Positions 5,402 through 13,322 of a stretch of DNA of 15,250 nucleotides are shown here, piece after piece. A program made the position numbers and the translations under genes. Where the stretch lies: assembly GCA_937911235.1 (NCBI GenBank), contig CALDPN010000117.1:1-15250 (forward strand). The letters are read 5' to 3'. Each line of letters opens with the position of its first letter. The stretch's first letter is position 1. Under the pieces are notes generated by a model that worked only from the letters and a program-made list of their open reading frames with translations, was not told where the DNA came from and searched no databases. The DNA comes from an uncultured Bacteroidales bacterium (lineage in GTDB: Bacteria > Bacteroidota > Bacteroidia > Bacteroidales > Paludibacteraceae).

Positions 5402-5869
5402 TTATTTCTTAATAAACTTCACAAATTTGCCATCTATTTGTAGTATGTATGTACCTTGGCTAAGAGAACTAACATTTAGTGTATTGCCATTTTCTTTCAT
5501 TATACATTTTCCGCTAAGGTTATATACTGCAAGAGTAGCACTCTCATCTACACCCATAATATTTAATGTATTAGACACAGGGTTAGGGAAGATGTACACA
5601 GAAACCTCGCCAATGCCATCAATAGAAGTAGGAGCGTCGTGAGCAAAAAGTAGTTTTGTATATCCACCTTGGCTTTCTTTGTTGGTTTTCACCACAGTCA
5701 TTTCGCCACTATTGTATGTTGCGTTCACCTCAATGCGTTTAATATCTGCAAGTGCATACGTGATTTTACTTCCATCAGCAGACACTGCTACTATATTTTC
5801 TACCTCTTCTGCAAATAAGCAAGAAGCAAATGCCACTGCCAAAATAGTTAATAAAGTTTTTAATTTCAT
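5402..5869 (-). CDS. Small exported protein with T9SS type A sorting domain
   Basis: This 155-residue protein has three parts. Residues 1-20 form a Sec signal peptide (MKLKTLLTILAVAFASCLFA, cleavage likely before EEV). Residues 21-90 are a short module with SADGSKITYALADIKRIEV, the 'DGS...I..I.F/V' pattern common at the N-terminus of Bacteroidota exported proteins. Residues 91-155 are a type IX secretion C-terminal sorting domain (VYIFPNPVSNTLNI, AVYNLSGK, LNVSSLSQGTYILQI, ending KFIKK). The protein should cross the outer membrane by T9SS and be anchored or released at the surface. No enzymatic domain is visible, so its function is unknown. It is divergent from the multi-domain gene at 5989 and shares the 119-base intergenic region with it. 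The Cys at 17 is in a weak lipobox context; a lipoprotein is less likely. Confidence 0.88.
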   Translation of the reverse strand: MKLKTLLTILAVAFASCLFAEEVENIVAVSADGSKITYALADIKRIEVNATYNSGEMTVVKTNKESQGGYTKLLFAHDAPTSIDGIGEVSVYIFPNPVSNTLNIMGVDESATLAVYNLSGKCIMKENGNTLNVSSLSQGTYILQIDGKFVKFIKK

Positions 5870-5891
5870 AGTGTATTGGTTATTTCGAGCA

Positions 5892-5899
5892 CAAAATTA
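5892..5899 (-). promoter_or_regulatory. Likely -7 box for the T9SS cargo gene
   Basis: Minus-strand TAATTTTG fits TAnnTTTG and gives a leader of roughly 15-20 bases before the ATG at 5869. No -33 TTTG is found at 19-21 bases. Confidence 0.4.
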
Positions 5900-5923
5900 C
5901 TACAAATAATCAAATAAATTAAC

Positions 5924-5931
5924 TACCTTTG
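5924..5931 (+). promoter_or_regulatory. Likely -7 box for the 757-residue FISUMP-like gene
   Basis: TACCTTTG followed by CACC lies 57 bases upstream of the ATG at 5989 and only 25 bases from the divergent minus-strand box at 5892-5899, so the two genes share a back-to-back promoter region. A -33 TTTG is not evident. Confidence 0.5.
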
Positions 5932-5988
5932 CACCGTTTTTTTTACAAAAAGAAACTTTTTAAATAGAAAAACTTATAAAACTAAACT

Positions 5989-8262
5989 ATGAAGAAGCTT
6001 TTTATTCTATTAACTTCCATTTTTGCTGTGTCTATGCTTGCCATGGCACAACTTAAACTCTATGTGCACCAAAACGATGGTTCATACACAGAGTTTATCG
6101 CTGCAGCAGTAGATAGCATTACCTTCAGTGAGCAAACTCCAGAAAAAGATGTTGCTAATGGTTATGAATACGTTGATTTAGGATTAACATCAGGTGCTTT
6201 GTGGGCTACATGCAATCTAGGTGCAGATAAACCAGAGGAATATGGGGACTATTTTGCTTGGGGCGAACTAAAGCATAAGTATAGATATGAAATGAATAAT
6301 TATGTTGGGAATGCTTCTGGTAAATATGATGTGTATAATATTTTGGAGTTGGAGGATGATGTTGTTTATAAAAAAATGGGTGGAGCATGGCATATTCCAT
6401 CACCAGCAGAAATAAATGAATTAAAAGATGAATGTGAATGGACCTGGACTTCAATAAACAATGTGAATGGTTATGAAGTAAAAGGACCTAATGGAAATAC
6501 AATCTTCTTGCCTGCAGCAGGTGTCTTCTATGAAACATTAGATAATGTTGGAAAAGGAGGTATTTATAGAGCAAATGCAAAAATAGGAAAAACGACATTC
6601 AATCTCTATTTGGATGAAAAATATGGAGTTAGTGCTTATTATGAAAACGAAGCACATCCAGGACATTCTATTCGTCCAGTTTGTCATAAAATTAATGAAA
6701 AATATACATTATCATTTTCTGCAAATGGTGGTGAGGGCGAAATGGAATCTATGTCATTACAATATGGTGAACATAGAATTCTGCCAGAAGTTTCTTTTAC
6801 TAGAGAAAATCATGCTTATACCACTTGGAATACAGAACCAGATGGTACAGGTACTTCTTATAATAATAAATCACAAATCTCAATTACAGAAGATATAGTT
6901 CTTTATGCTCAATGGCGAGAAATAAAACTGATTGATGGTTATGAATATATAGACTTAGGTCTTCCTTCTGGTCTTCTTTGGGCAAATCAAAATATTGGTG
7001 CTAGCAAGCCAGAAGAATTTGGTGATTACTTTGCGTGGGGCGAGGTAGAACCTTTAGATGAAAACTATAAATGGGGTTCTGATAATAAATATGGTGATAG
7101 ATGCTCTCGAGTGAGTTTTGAATTAGTTGATGATGCTGCTCGTCAAATTTGGGGAGGAAGTTGGCGTGTGCCACTACCAGAAGAAATAGAAGAGTTGATA
7201 GCTGAATGCGAATGGACTTGGACTGTACTCAATAATGTAAATGGTTACGAAGTAAAAGGTCCCAACGGTAATTCTATTTTCTTGCCTGCAGCAGGAAGTG
7301 CATATTGGTCATCTCAAGGTATTAGAACATATTCACAAGGCAGTAGAGGTTATTACAGAGGTAATTTAAAGCAATGTCAAAGTTATACTACTATATTATC
7401 AAGTAGTCAAATTAGTGCATTTGTTGAAATGCATCAAGAAGAAGGTTACTCTATCCGTCCAGTACGTAATAAAACAGCAGAAACTTATACTCTAACTTTC
7501 GATGCCAATGGGGGCGAAGGTGAAATGGAGTCATTGTCATTTGAGTATGCAGAGTATAAAACATTGCCATTCTCAACATTTACAAAAGAAGGTTTTGCCT
7601 TTATGCATTGGAATACCAAGGCCGATGGTACAGGAACTGCATATAAAGATAAGTCGCAAATTACTTTAAAAGACAATACCACCCTTTATGCTCAATGGAT
7701 TGAATATGTATCTTCAGAAGGTAATGAATATGTAGATTTAGGTCTTTCTGTAAAATGGGCTACACACAACTTAGGAGCAGAAAAACCAGAAGATTTTGGC
7801 AATAATTATGCATGGGGTGAGGTGGAAACCAAAGATACTTACGACTGGTCAAATTATAAATGGTGTAATGGTGGTGAGCCAATATCCTATTCTAATAGAA
7901 AACTTACAAAATATTGTACTACATCATCTTATGGAAATGTTGACAATAAAACAACGCTTGAAATAGCAGATGATGCTGCAAATGCAAACTTAGGAGGTAA
8001 TTGGCGTATGCCAACGTCTGCCGAGGTAGATGAATTGATATCTGAATGTGAATGGATATGGCAAGAAGGTGGTTATTTGGTTGTAAGTAAAGTTAATAGT
8101 AGAAGTATTTTTATTCCATCGGCATCAGTTTGCGCTAAATATTGGACTAGTGATTATTCAGGTTATAAAGATTCTTACATTTTATATGTTTCACCTAGCA
8201 ATTATTATAAAACAGATAACTCACGTGAAAAAGGTCTTCTAATCCGTCCAGTATTACCTTAA
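5989..8262 (+). CDS. Secreted multi-domain protein: three FISUMP/DUF1566-like units alternating with two InlB/Listeria-Bacteroides repeats
   Basis: This 757-residue protein begins with a signal peptide (residues 1-20, ending MLAMA before QLK) and a short module DGSYTEFIAAAVDSITF (30-46). Then come unit 1 (58-233, begins NGYEYVDLGL, ends HSIRPV), InlB-type repeat 1 (239-310, FSANGGEGEMES...LYAQW), unit 2 (317-494), InlB-type repeat 2 (500-570) and unit 3 (578-757, ends GLLIRPVLP). Each unit carries YVDLGL, LGA-KPE, YFAWGE, W-(I/V/M)P, NG-(S/T)IF-P and IRPV. Such units adopt or resemble lectin-like folds; InlB repeats are small beta-grasp spacers of surface proteins. An exported adhesin or binding protein is the likely role (inference). 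No C-terminal T9SS domain is visible although T9SS operates nearby. Unit 3 is most like the truncated gene at 1-379, indicating duplication within the locus. Confidence 0.85.
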   Translation: MKKLFILLTSIFAVSMLAMAQLKLYVHQNDGSYTEFIAAAVDSITFSEQTPEKDVANGYEYVDLGLTSGALWATCNLGADKPEEYGDYFAWGELKHKYRYEMNNYVGNASGKYDVYNILELEDDVVYKKMGGAWHIPSPAEINELKDECEWTWTSINNVNGYEVKGPNGNTIFLPAAGVFYETLDNVGKGGIYRANAKIGKTTFNLYLDEKYGVSAYYENEAHPGHSIRPVCHKINEKYTLSFSANGGEGEMESMSLQYGEHRILPEVSFTRENHAYTTWNTEPDGTGTSYNNKSQISITEDIVLYAQWREIKLIDGYEYIDLGLPSGLLWANQNIGASKPEEFGDYFAWGEVEPLDENYKWGSDNKYGDRCSRVSFELVDDAARQIWGGSWRVPLPEEIEELIAECEWTWTVLNNVNGYEVKGPNGNSIFLPAAGSAYWSSQGIRTYSQGSRGYYRGNLKQCQSYTTILSSSQISAFVEMHQEEGYSIRPVRNKTAETYTLTFDANGGEGEMESLSFEYAEYKTLPFSTFTKEGFAFMHWNTKADGTGTAYKDKSQITLKDNTTLYAQWIEYVSSEGNEYVDLGLSVKWATHNLGAEKPEDFGNNYAWGEVETKDTYDWSNYKWCNGGEPISYSNRKLTKYCTTSSYGNVDNKTTLEIADDAANANLGGNWRMPTSAEVDELISECEWIWQEGGYLVVSKVNSRSIFIPSASVCAKYWTSDYSGYKDSYILYVSPSNYYKTDNSREKGLLIRPVLP
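6160..8259 (+). repeat. Internal tandem architecture: A-B-A-B-A domain repeats
   Basis: FISUMP-like units occupy 6160-6687, 6937-7470 and 7720-8259; InlB-type repeats occupy 6703-6918 and 7486-7698. Units 1 and 2 keep nearly the same DNA around 6457-6523 and 7237-7303 (encoding NNVNGYEVKGPNGN then FLPAAG). The two InlB repeats share DGTGT, KSQI and LYAQW. The pattern indicates duplication of an A-B pair and would allow homologous recombination within the gene. Confidence 0.8.
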
Positions 8263-8298
8263 TATGTCTGACAAACAAAAAAATACACATATTTTTTG
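8261..8298 (+). terminator. Weak candidate terminator of the FISUMP-like gene
   Basis: AATATGT (8261-8267), overlapping the stop codon, pairs with ACATATT (8287-8293) and is followed by a T run. The stem is only 7 bp of mostly A-T pairs with a 19-base loop, and it overlaps the rimP -33 element, so termination here may be inefficient. Confidence 0.3.
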
Positions 8299-8327
8299 CT
8301 GAAATTCAATAATTTATATTATCTTTG
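8295..8327 (+). promoter_or_regulatory. Promoter of the rimP-nusA-infB-cvpA-suf operon
   Basis: TTTG (8295-8298) and TATCTTTG (8320-8327) are separated by 21 bases and fit the Bacteroidota consensus. Transcription should start near 8333-8335, giving a leader of about 42 bases that begins with the hairpin at 8337-8362. Confidence 0.7.
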
Positions 8328-8336
8328 CAAAAGAAA

Positions 8337-8370
8337 AGAGGGGGACACTTTAGTCTCCCTCTCGCTTTTA
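8337..8370 (+). promoter_or_regulatory. GC-rich leader hairpin with U-rich tail at the 5' end of the operon mRNA
   Basis: A 10-bp stem, AGAGGGGGAC (8337-8346) with GTCTCCCTCT (8353-8362) and loop ACTTTA, contains one G-U pair and is followed by CGCTTTTATT. It lies only a few bases after the predicted transcription start. It looks like an intrinsic terminator but could also be a 5' stabilising stem or an attenuator. Since the operon encodes NusA, which acts on paused and terminating polymerase, autoregulation here is a reasonable inference. It could instead be the terminator of the upstream FISUMP gene. Confidence 0.6.
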
Positions 8371-8375
8371 TTAAA

Positions 8376-8828
8376 ATGATAGATAAGTTAGTAATAGAAA
8401 ATTTGGTAACAGAGTGTTTGGCAGACACAGACTGTTTCCTTGTGGACGTGAAAATTAGTCCATCTAATCAAATTGTAGTGGAGATAGACTCAGACTCTAT
8501 CGTGGATATCGACCTATGCGTGAAAATATCTCGTCATATCGATGAAAATATGGACCGCGATGTAGAAGACTTCGAGCTTGAAGTAGGCTCTTGTGGTATT
8601 ACATCTCCATTTAAACTAGTACGTCAGTACATTAAAAACATTGGCAATGAGGTGGAAGTGCTTGCCGAGGGTCAAAAAATGACAGGTGTGCTAGTAGATG
8701 CAAACGAAGAAAATTTTAGTGTAGATGTGCAGGTGAAAGAAAAAGGCAAAAAGAAACCTGTGATTGTTACTAAAGTATTCGACTACAAGAATGTAAAATA
8801 TACGAAATATAACTTAAAATTCAACTAA
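8376..8828 (+). CDS. rimP: Ribosome maturation factor RimP
   Basis: This 150-residue cytoplasmic factor is needed for maturation of the 30S ribosomal subunit. It has the two RimP domains. The N-terminal one (about 1-75) includes the DVKISPSNQIVVEID strand pair, the DIDLCVKISRHIDENMD helix and LEVGSCGITSPFK. The C-terminal SH3-like domain (about 80-150) begins RQYIKNIGNEVEV. I chose ATG 8376 rather than the in-frame TTG at 8325, because the TTG lies inside the promoter box, the added residues would translate the leader hairpin, and the family starts at MIDK. It is the first gene of the operon; nusA follows after seven bases, the conserved bacterial order rimP-nusA-infB. Confidence 0.93.
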   Translation: MIDKLVIENLVTECLADTDCFLVDVKISPSNQIVVEIDSDSIVDIDLCVKISRHIDENMDRDVEDFELEVGSCGITSPFKLVRQYIKNIGNEVEVLAEGQKMTGVLVDANEENFSVDVQVKEKGKKKPVIVTKVFDYKNVKYTKYNLKFN

Positions 8829-8835
8829 AACTAAA

Positions 8836-10089
8836 ATGGCAAAAGATTCATTAAAGTCGTCAACAATGATTGACAGCTTTGCAGAGTTTAAAGACTTAAA
8901 GAATATCGACAAAACCACTATGACTAGTGTGCTTGAAGATTCTTTTCGTTGTGTAATTTCAAAAATGTTTGGTACAGATGAAAACTTCGATGTTATCATC
9001 AACCCTGATAAAGGTGACTGCGAAATTTGGCGTAACCGCGAAGTTGTAGCAGATGGTGAAGTAGAAGATTCTGTAAAACAAATATCTCTTTCAGAAGCTC
9101 TTGTTATAGACCCAGAATGTGAAATCGGTGAAGAAGTAGCAGAATCTGTAAACTTCCTTTCATTTGGTCGTAGAGCTGTATTAAATTTACGTCAAACCTT
9201 AGCTTCTAAAATTTTAGAACTTCATAAAGAAAATATCTACGACCAATACAAAGATAAAGTAGGCCAAATCGTTTATGGTGAAGTTTACCAAATCTGGTCT
9301 AAAGAAATTCTTTTAGTAGATGCTAATGGTAACGAAATGTTATTACCAAAATCTGAACAAATCCCTACCGATTACTATCGTAAAGGTGATACAGTTAAAG
9401 CTGTGGTAATACGTGTTGACAATAAAAACAACAAACTAAGAATTATTGTTTCTCGTACATCAACAGAATTCCTAAGACGTTTATTCGAATTAGAAATTCC
9501 AGAAGTTCAAGAAGGTATCATTACAATTAAAGGAATAGCTCGTATCCCAGGTGAACGTGCTAAAGTGGCAGTAGAAACTTTCGACGACCGCATAGACCCA
9601 GTTGGTTCTTGTGTGGGTGTTAAAGGTTCTCGTATCCACGGTATCGTGCGTGAGTTACGCAACGAAAACATCGACGTTATCAACTATACATCTAACGTAT
9701 CTCTTTATATCACTCGTGCTTTAAGCCCTGCTAAAATTATTTCTCTACGTGTTGACGAAGAAAATAAACGTGCAGAAGTAAGCTTAAAACCAGAAGAAAT
9801 TTCTATGGCTATTGGTAAAAATGGTTTAAATATCAAACTTGCTGATAAGCTTACAGGTTATAAAATAGAAGTATTCCGTGAACTAGAAAGCGCAGATGAA
9901 GAAGATATCTACCTAGATGAGTTCAACGACGAAATAGAACAATGGGTAATCGATATCCTAAAAAGCTTAGGCTACGATACCGCTAAACGTGTTCTAAATG
10001 CCTCTCGCGAAGAATTAATTAAGAAAACAGACTTAGAAGAAGTAACCATAGATAATTTATTAGCCGTTATACGCGCTGAATTTGAATAA
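8836..10089 (+). CDS. nusA: Transcription termination/antitermination factor NusA
   Basis: This 417-residue RNA-polymerase-binding factor controls pausing, termination and antitermination. Domain order: N-terminal RNAP-binding domain (about 10-135; MIDSFAEFKDLKNIDKTTM), S1 domain (about 138-207; GQIVYGEV...KLRIIVSRT), KH1 (about 225-295; GSCVGVKGSRIHGI) and KH2 (about 298-350; SMAIGKNGLNIKLADKLTG). A short acidic C-terminal helical region (351-417) follows, without the long duplicated acidic repeats of E. coli NusA. This length is usual for Bacteroidota. The start at 8836 fits the family; a second ATG at codon 11 is possible. The gene lies between rimP and infB (one base before the infB ATG) and is certainly co-transcribed. 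Confidence 0.97.
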   Translation: MAKDSLKSSTMIDSFAEFKDLKNIDKTTMTSVLEDSFRCVISKMFGTDENFDVIINPDKGDCEIWRNREVVADGEVEDSVKQISLSEALVIDPECEIGEEVAESVNFLSFGRRAVLNLRQTLASKILELHKENIYDQYKDKVGQIVYGEVYQIWSKEILLVDANGNEMLLPKSEQIPTDYYRKGDTVKAVVIRVDNKNNKLRIIVSRTSTEFLRRLFELEIPEVQEGIITIKGIARIPGERAKVAVETFDDRIDPVGSCVGVKGSRIHGIVRELRNENIDVINYTSNVSLYITRALSPAKIISLRVDEENKRAEVSLKPEEISMAIGKNGLNIKLADKLTGYKIEVFRELESADEEDIYLDEFNDEIEQWVIDILKSLGYDTAKRVLNASREELIKKTDLEEVTIDNLLAVIRAEFE

Positions 10090-10090
10090 T

Positions 10091-12835
10091 ATGCCAGTAA
10101 AGTTAAATAAAATAATGCGTGAACTAAATGTAGGGCTTCCTACTATCGTAGACTTTCTACAAAAGAAAGGTATCGAAGTAGAAGAAGGAAACCCTAATGC
10201 TCGCGTTTCTGATGATGTTTACGAAACTCTTAAAAAAGAATTTGGTAGCGATCAAGATCAGAAAAAAGAGTCTGAACTTTTACGTTTACGCCACAAAGAA
10301 AAATCTAAAAACGAAGTAGTAACAATCGAAGCTGTACAAAAAGAAGAACCAGAAGAAGTAAAAATCGAGGTTTCTGCTCCTGTACAATTCAAAGCTGTAG
10401 GTAAAATAGATTTAGATAGCTTAAACAAAAAGCCTAAAGCAAAACCTGCAGTAGAAGAACCTAAAGAAGAAGAAAAACCAGTAGAGGTGGCTGTAGAATC
10501 AGAACCAGTTGTGGAAGAAGCACCTGTAGTGGAAGAGGCTCCTAAGGCAGAACCTGTTGCTATTGTAGAAAAGGCGGAAGAAACTGCTCCTGCACAGCCA
10601 GTAGTAGAAGAAGCGCCTGTGAGCAAACCAAAGGTTGAAAACAAGGTGAATGTAATTGGTAAAATCGACTTAGATAGTCTAAACCAACAAACACGTCCTA
10701 AAAAGAAATCTAAAGAAGAACTTAGAAAAGAACGTGAAGAAAAATATCCACCTAAGAAAAAACACAACCAAAACCAAAATTCTAATTCTTCAGAATCAAA
10801 TTCAAATTCTGATGAAAAGAAAAAACGTAACCGTATTCAAAAAGAACGTATTGATATAAACAAAAATTACGATCAAAAAGGCCAAAAAGGTGGTAAAAAC
10901 AATCGTAACAATCGTTCATTTGAACGTGTTCAACCAGACGAAGAAGAAGTACAACGTCAAGTGCGCGAAACTTTAGCATTGCTTACCAATAAGCAAAAAT
11001 CTAAAGGCGCTAAATATCGTAAAGACAAACGTGAAGCTGCATCACTTCGTATGCAAGAAGAGGCAGAACAAGAACGTATTGATAGCGAAACCATTAAGAT
11101 TACAGAGTTCGTTACTGTAAACGAACTTGCAACCATGATGAATGTTCCTGTTACTAAAGTTATTGGAACATGTATGAGTCTTGGCCTTATGGTGTCTATC
11201 AACCAACGTCTAGATGCAGAAACTATCAACTTCGTTGCAGACGAATTTGGTTTCAAAACAGAATATGTTTCTGTTGAGGTGTCTGAAAAAATCAACGAAG
11301 TAGAAGACAAACCAGAAGATCTTATCCCACGTGCTCCAATCGTAACTGTGATGGGTCACGTTGACCACGGTAAAACTTCGCTTCTAGACTACATCCGTAA
11401 AGCTAACGTTATTGCTGGTGAGGCAGGTGGTATTACCCAACACATTGGTGCATACAACGTTACACTAGAAAATGGAGAGCGTATTACTTTCCTTGATACT
11501 CCAGGTCACGAAGCCTTCACTGCTATGCGTGCTCGTGGTGCTCAAGTAACTGACGTTGCTATTATCATTGTAGCTGCCGACGATGCCATAATGCCACAAA
11601 CCGTAGAGGCTATCCAACACGCAGCTGCTGCAAACGTACCTATCGTATTTGCTATTAACAAAATAGATAAACCAACTGCTAATCCAGACAAAATTAAAGA
11701 AGCGTTAGCAGGTATGAACTACTTAGTGGAAGAATGGGGTGGTAAATACCAATCTCAAGACATCTCTGCTAAAAAAGGTATTGGTATCAACGAACTTCTA
11801 GAAAAAGTTTTACTTGAAGCTGAAATGCTTGAGCTAAAAGCAAACCCAAATAAAAATGCTGTTGGTTCTATTATTGAATCTTCACTTGATAAAGGTCGTG
11901 GCTATTTAGCAACAGTACTTGTAGAAGGTGGTACACTACGTCAAGGTGACGTTCTTGTGGCTGGTACACACTACGGTCGTGTAAAAGCTATGTTCAACGA
12001 ACGTAACCAACGTGTAAAAGAAGTACGTCCAGGTGAACCAGTTCTACTTCTTGGTCTAAACGGTGCTCCACAAGCAGGTGAGAAATTCAATGTAATGGAT
12101 TCTGAACAAGAAGCACGTGAAGTAGCAAACAAACGTGAACAACTTCAACGTGAGCAAGGTCTTCGTACCAAGAAACACCTTACTCTTGACGAACTTGGTC
12201 GTCGTATTGCACTTGGCAACTTCCAAGAACTTAACATCATCGTTAAAGGTGACGTTGACGGCTCTATCGAAGCACTTTCAGACTCATTAATCAAACTTTC
12301 TACACCAGAAATTCAAGTTAATGTTATCCGTAAAGCTGTAGGTGCAATTTCTGAATCTGACGTTCTTTTAGCTGCTGCTTCAAATGCTATTATCGTTGGT
12401 TTCCAAGTGCGTCCATCTGTAGATGCTCGTCGTTTGGCAGAAAAAGAAGAAGTGGATATCCGCTTGTATTCAATTATTTACGATGCTATCGAACAGCTTA
12501 AAGACGCTATGGAAGGTATGCTTTCTCCAGAAATCAAAGAAGAAGTTACCGCTACTCTTGAAGTACTTAACATCTTCAAAATTTCTAAAGTTGGTACCGT
12601 TGCCGGCTGTTTAGTACGTGAAGGTAAAGTTAAACGTTCAAATAAAGTCCGCCTTATCCGTGATGGTATCGTGGTTCACACTGGTGAGCTAGGCTCTCTA
12701 AAACGTATGAAAGATGACGTTAAAGAAGTTGGTACCGGATTTGAGTGCGGTCTTAACATAGACAGATTTAATGATGTTAGAGTAGGTGACTTCATTGAAA
12801 CCTACGAAGAAATCGAAGTAAAACGTACATTCTAA
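10091..12835 (+). CDS. infB: Translation initiation factor IF-2
   Basis: This 914-residue GTPase brings fMet-tRNA to the 30S subunit and promotes subunit joining. It starts with a small IF2-N fold (MPVKLNKIMRELNVGLPTI, 1-50), followed by a long charged linker (about 55-330) rich in Glu, Val, Pro, then Lys, Asn. The linker has two copies of GKIDLDSLN (104-112 and 190-198). A second IF2-N-type domain (about 335-400) precedes the G domain: G1 GHVDHGKT (422-429), G3 DTPGH (469-473), G4 NKID (523-526). Domains II, III and the fMet-tRNA-binding C2 domain follow to residue 914. I chose ATG 10091, one base after the nusA stop, over the TTG at 10082 inside nusA. Its stop overlaps the cvpA start (TAATG). 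G-domain motifs are intact. Confidence 0.97.
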   Translation: MPVKLNKIMRELNVGLPTIVDFLQKKGIEVEEGNPNARVSDDVYETLKKEFGSDQDQKKESELLRLRHKEKSKNEVVTIEAVQKEEPEEVKIEVSAPVQFKAVGKIDLDSLNKKPKAKPAVEEPKEEEKPVEVAVESEPVVEEAPVVEEAPKAEPVAIVEKAEETAPAQPVVEEAPVSKPKVENKVNVIGKIDLDSLNQQTRPKKKSKEELRKEREEKYPPKKKHNQNQNSNSSESNSNSDEKKKRNRIQKERIDINKNYDQKGQKGGKNNRNNRSFERVQPDEEEVQRQVRETLALLTNKQKSKGAKYRKDKREAASLRMQEEAEQERIDSETIKITEFVTVNELATMMNVPVTKVIGTCMSLGLMVSINQRLDAETINFVADEFGFKTEYVSVEVSEKINEVEDKPEDLIPRAPIVTVMGHVDHGKTSLLDYIRKANVIAGEAGGITQHIGAYNVTLENGERITFLDTPGHEAFTAMRARGAQVTDVAIIIVAADDAIMPQTVEAIQHAAAANVPIVFAINKIDKPTANPDKIKEALAGMNYLVEEWGGKYQSQDISAKKGIGINELLEKVLLEAEMLELKANPNKNAVGSIIESSLDKGRGYLATVLVEGGTLRQGDVLVAGTHYGRVKAMFNERNQRVKEVRPGEPVLLLGLNGAPQAGEKFNVMDSEQEAREVANKREQLQREQGLRTKKHLTLDELGRRIALGNFQELNIIVKGDVDGSIEALSDSLIKLSTPEIQVNVIRKAVGAISESDVLLAAASNAIIVGFQVRPSVDARRLAEKEEVDIRLYSIIYDAIEQLKDAMEGMLSPEIKEEVTATLEVLNIFKISKVGTVAGCLVREGKVKRSNKVRLIRDGIVVHTGELGSLKRMKDDVKEVGTGFECGLNIDRFNDVRVGDFIETYEEIEVKRTF

Positions 12836-13320
12836 TGGAATTTAGTTATTTAGACATATTCTTTGCTATCCCTCTTATTTGGGGGATAGTAAGGGGTCTA
12901 ATGAGCGGATTTATTCGTTCATTATCAGTTTTTGTAGGACTTATTTTAGGCATAACTTTAGCACAAACTTATGCTGCAGATTTATCACCAACCATTCAAG
13001 AATGGTTTACATTGTCGGCAAGACAATGTCTATCAATAGCATATGTAACCATTTTCGTGGCTGTGATGATAGTAGTTGCCATAATAGCACGAATATTAGA
13101 TAAATTTTTACACTTAATTTTATTAGGTTGGTTAAACAAACTTTTAGGAGCAATATTTGGCTTCTTTAAATGGGCAATAATTCTTAGTTTCTTCATAATG
13201 GTAATAGAATATGCAAACAGTAAATTTGAATTCCTATCACCAGAGAAGAAATCAGAATCACTTCTATATGAGCCTATTAAGAAAGTAGTGCCAACCATTA
13301 TGCCATACGTTAAGCTATAA
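12835..13320 (+). CDS. cvpA: CvpA family inner-membrane protein
   Basis: This 161-residue hydrophobic protein has about four predicted membrane segments (about 4-19, 25-44, 65-87, 103-125) and a short polar C-terminus (126-161). The N-terminal pattern YLDIFFAIPLIWGIVRGLMSGFIRSL, with the RG-x-x-GF-R motif between the first two helices, is characteristic of the CvpA/colicin V production family. The molecular role is not settled; in proteobacteria it is linked to colicin V secretion and envelope stress or bile tolerance. Its ATG overlaps the infB stop by one base (TAATG), implying coupled translation, and sufB starts two bases after its stop. The placement between infB and sufB is typical of Bacteroidales. 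Confidence 0.88.
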   Translation: MEFSYLDIFFAIPLIWGIVRGLMSGFIRSLSVFVGLILGITLAQTYAADLSPTIQEWFTLSARQCLSIAYVTIFVAVMIVVAIIARILDKFLHLILLGWLNKLLGAIFGFFKWAIILSFFIMVIEYANSKFEFLSPEKKSESLLYEPIKKVVPTIMPYVKL

Positions 13321-13322
13321 AT

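Noticed and set aside
8325..8375. TTG start giving a 167-residue RimP
   Set aside because: The TTG is part of the -7 promoter box, so it would not be transcribed, and the added residues are not family-like.
10258..10767. A 169-codon minus-strand open frame rich in Ser, Thr and Gly
   Set aside because: It is the antisense of the repetitive Glu/Pro/Val-coding linker of infB; codon bias of that repeat keeps the opposite frame open. No promoter or family match.
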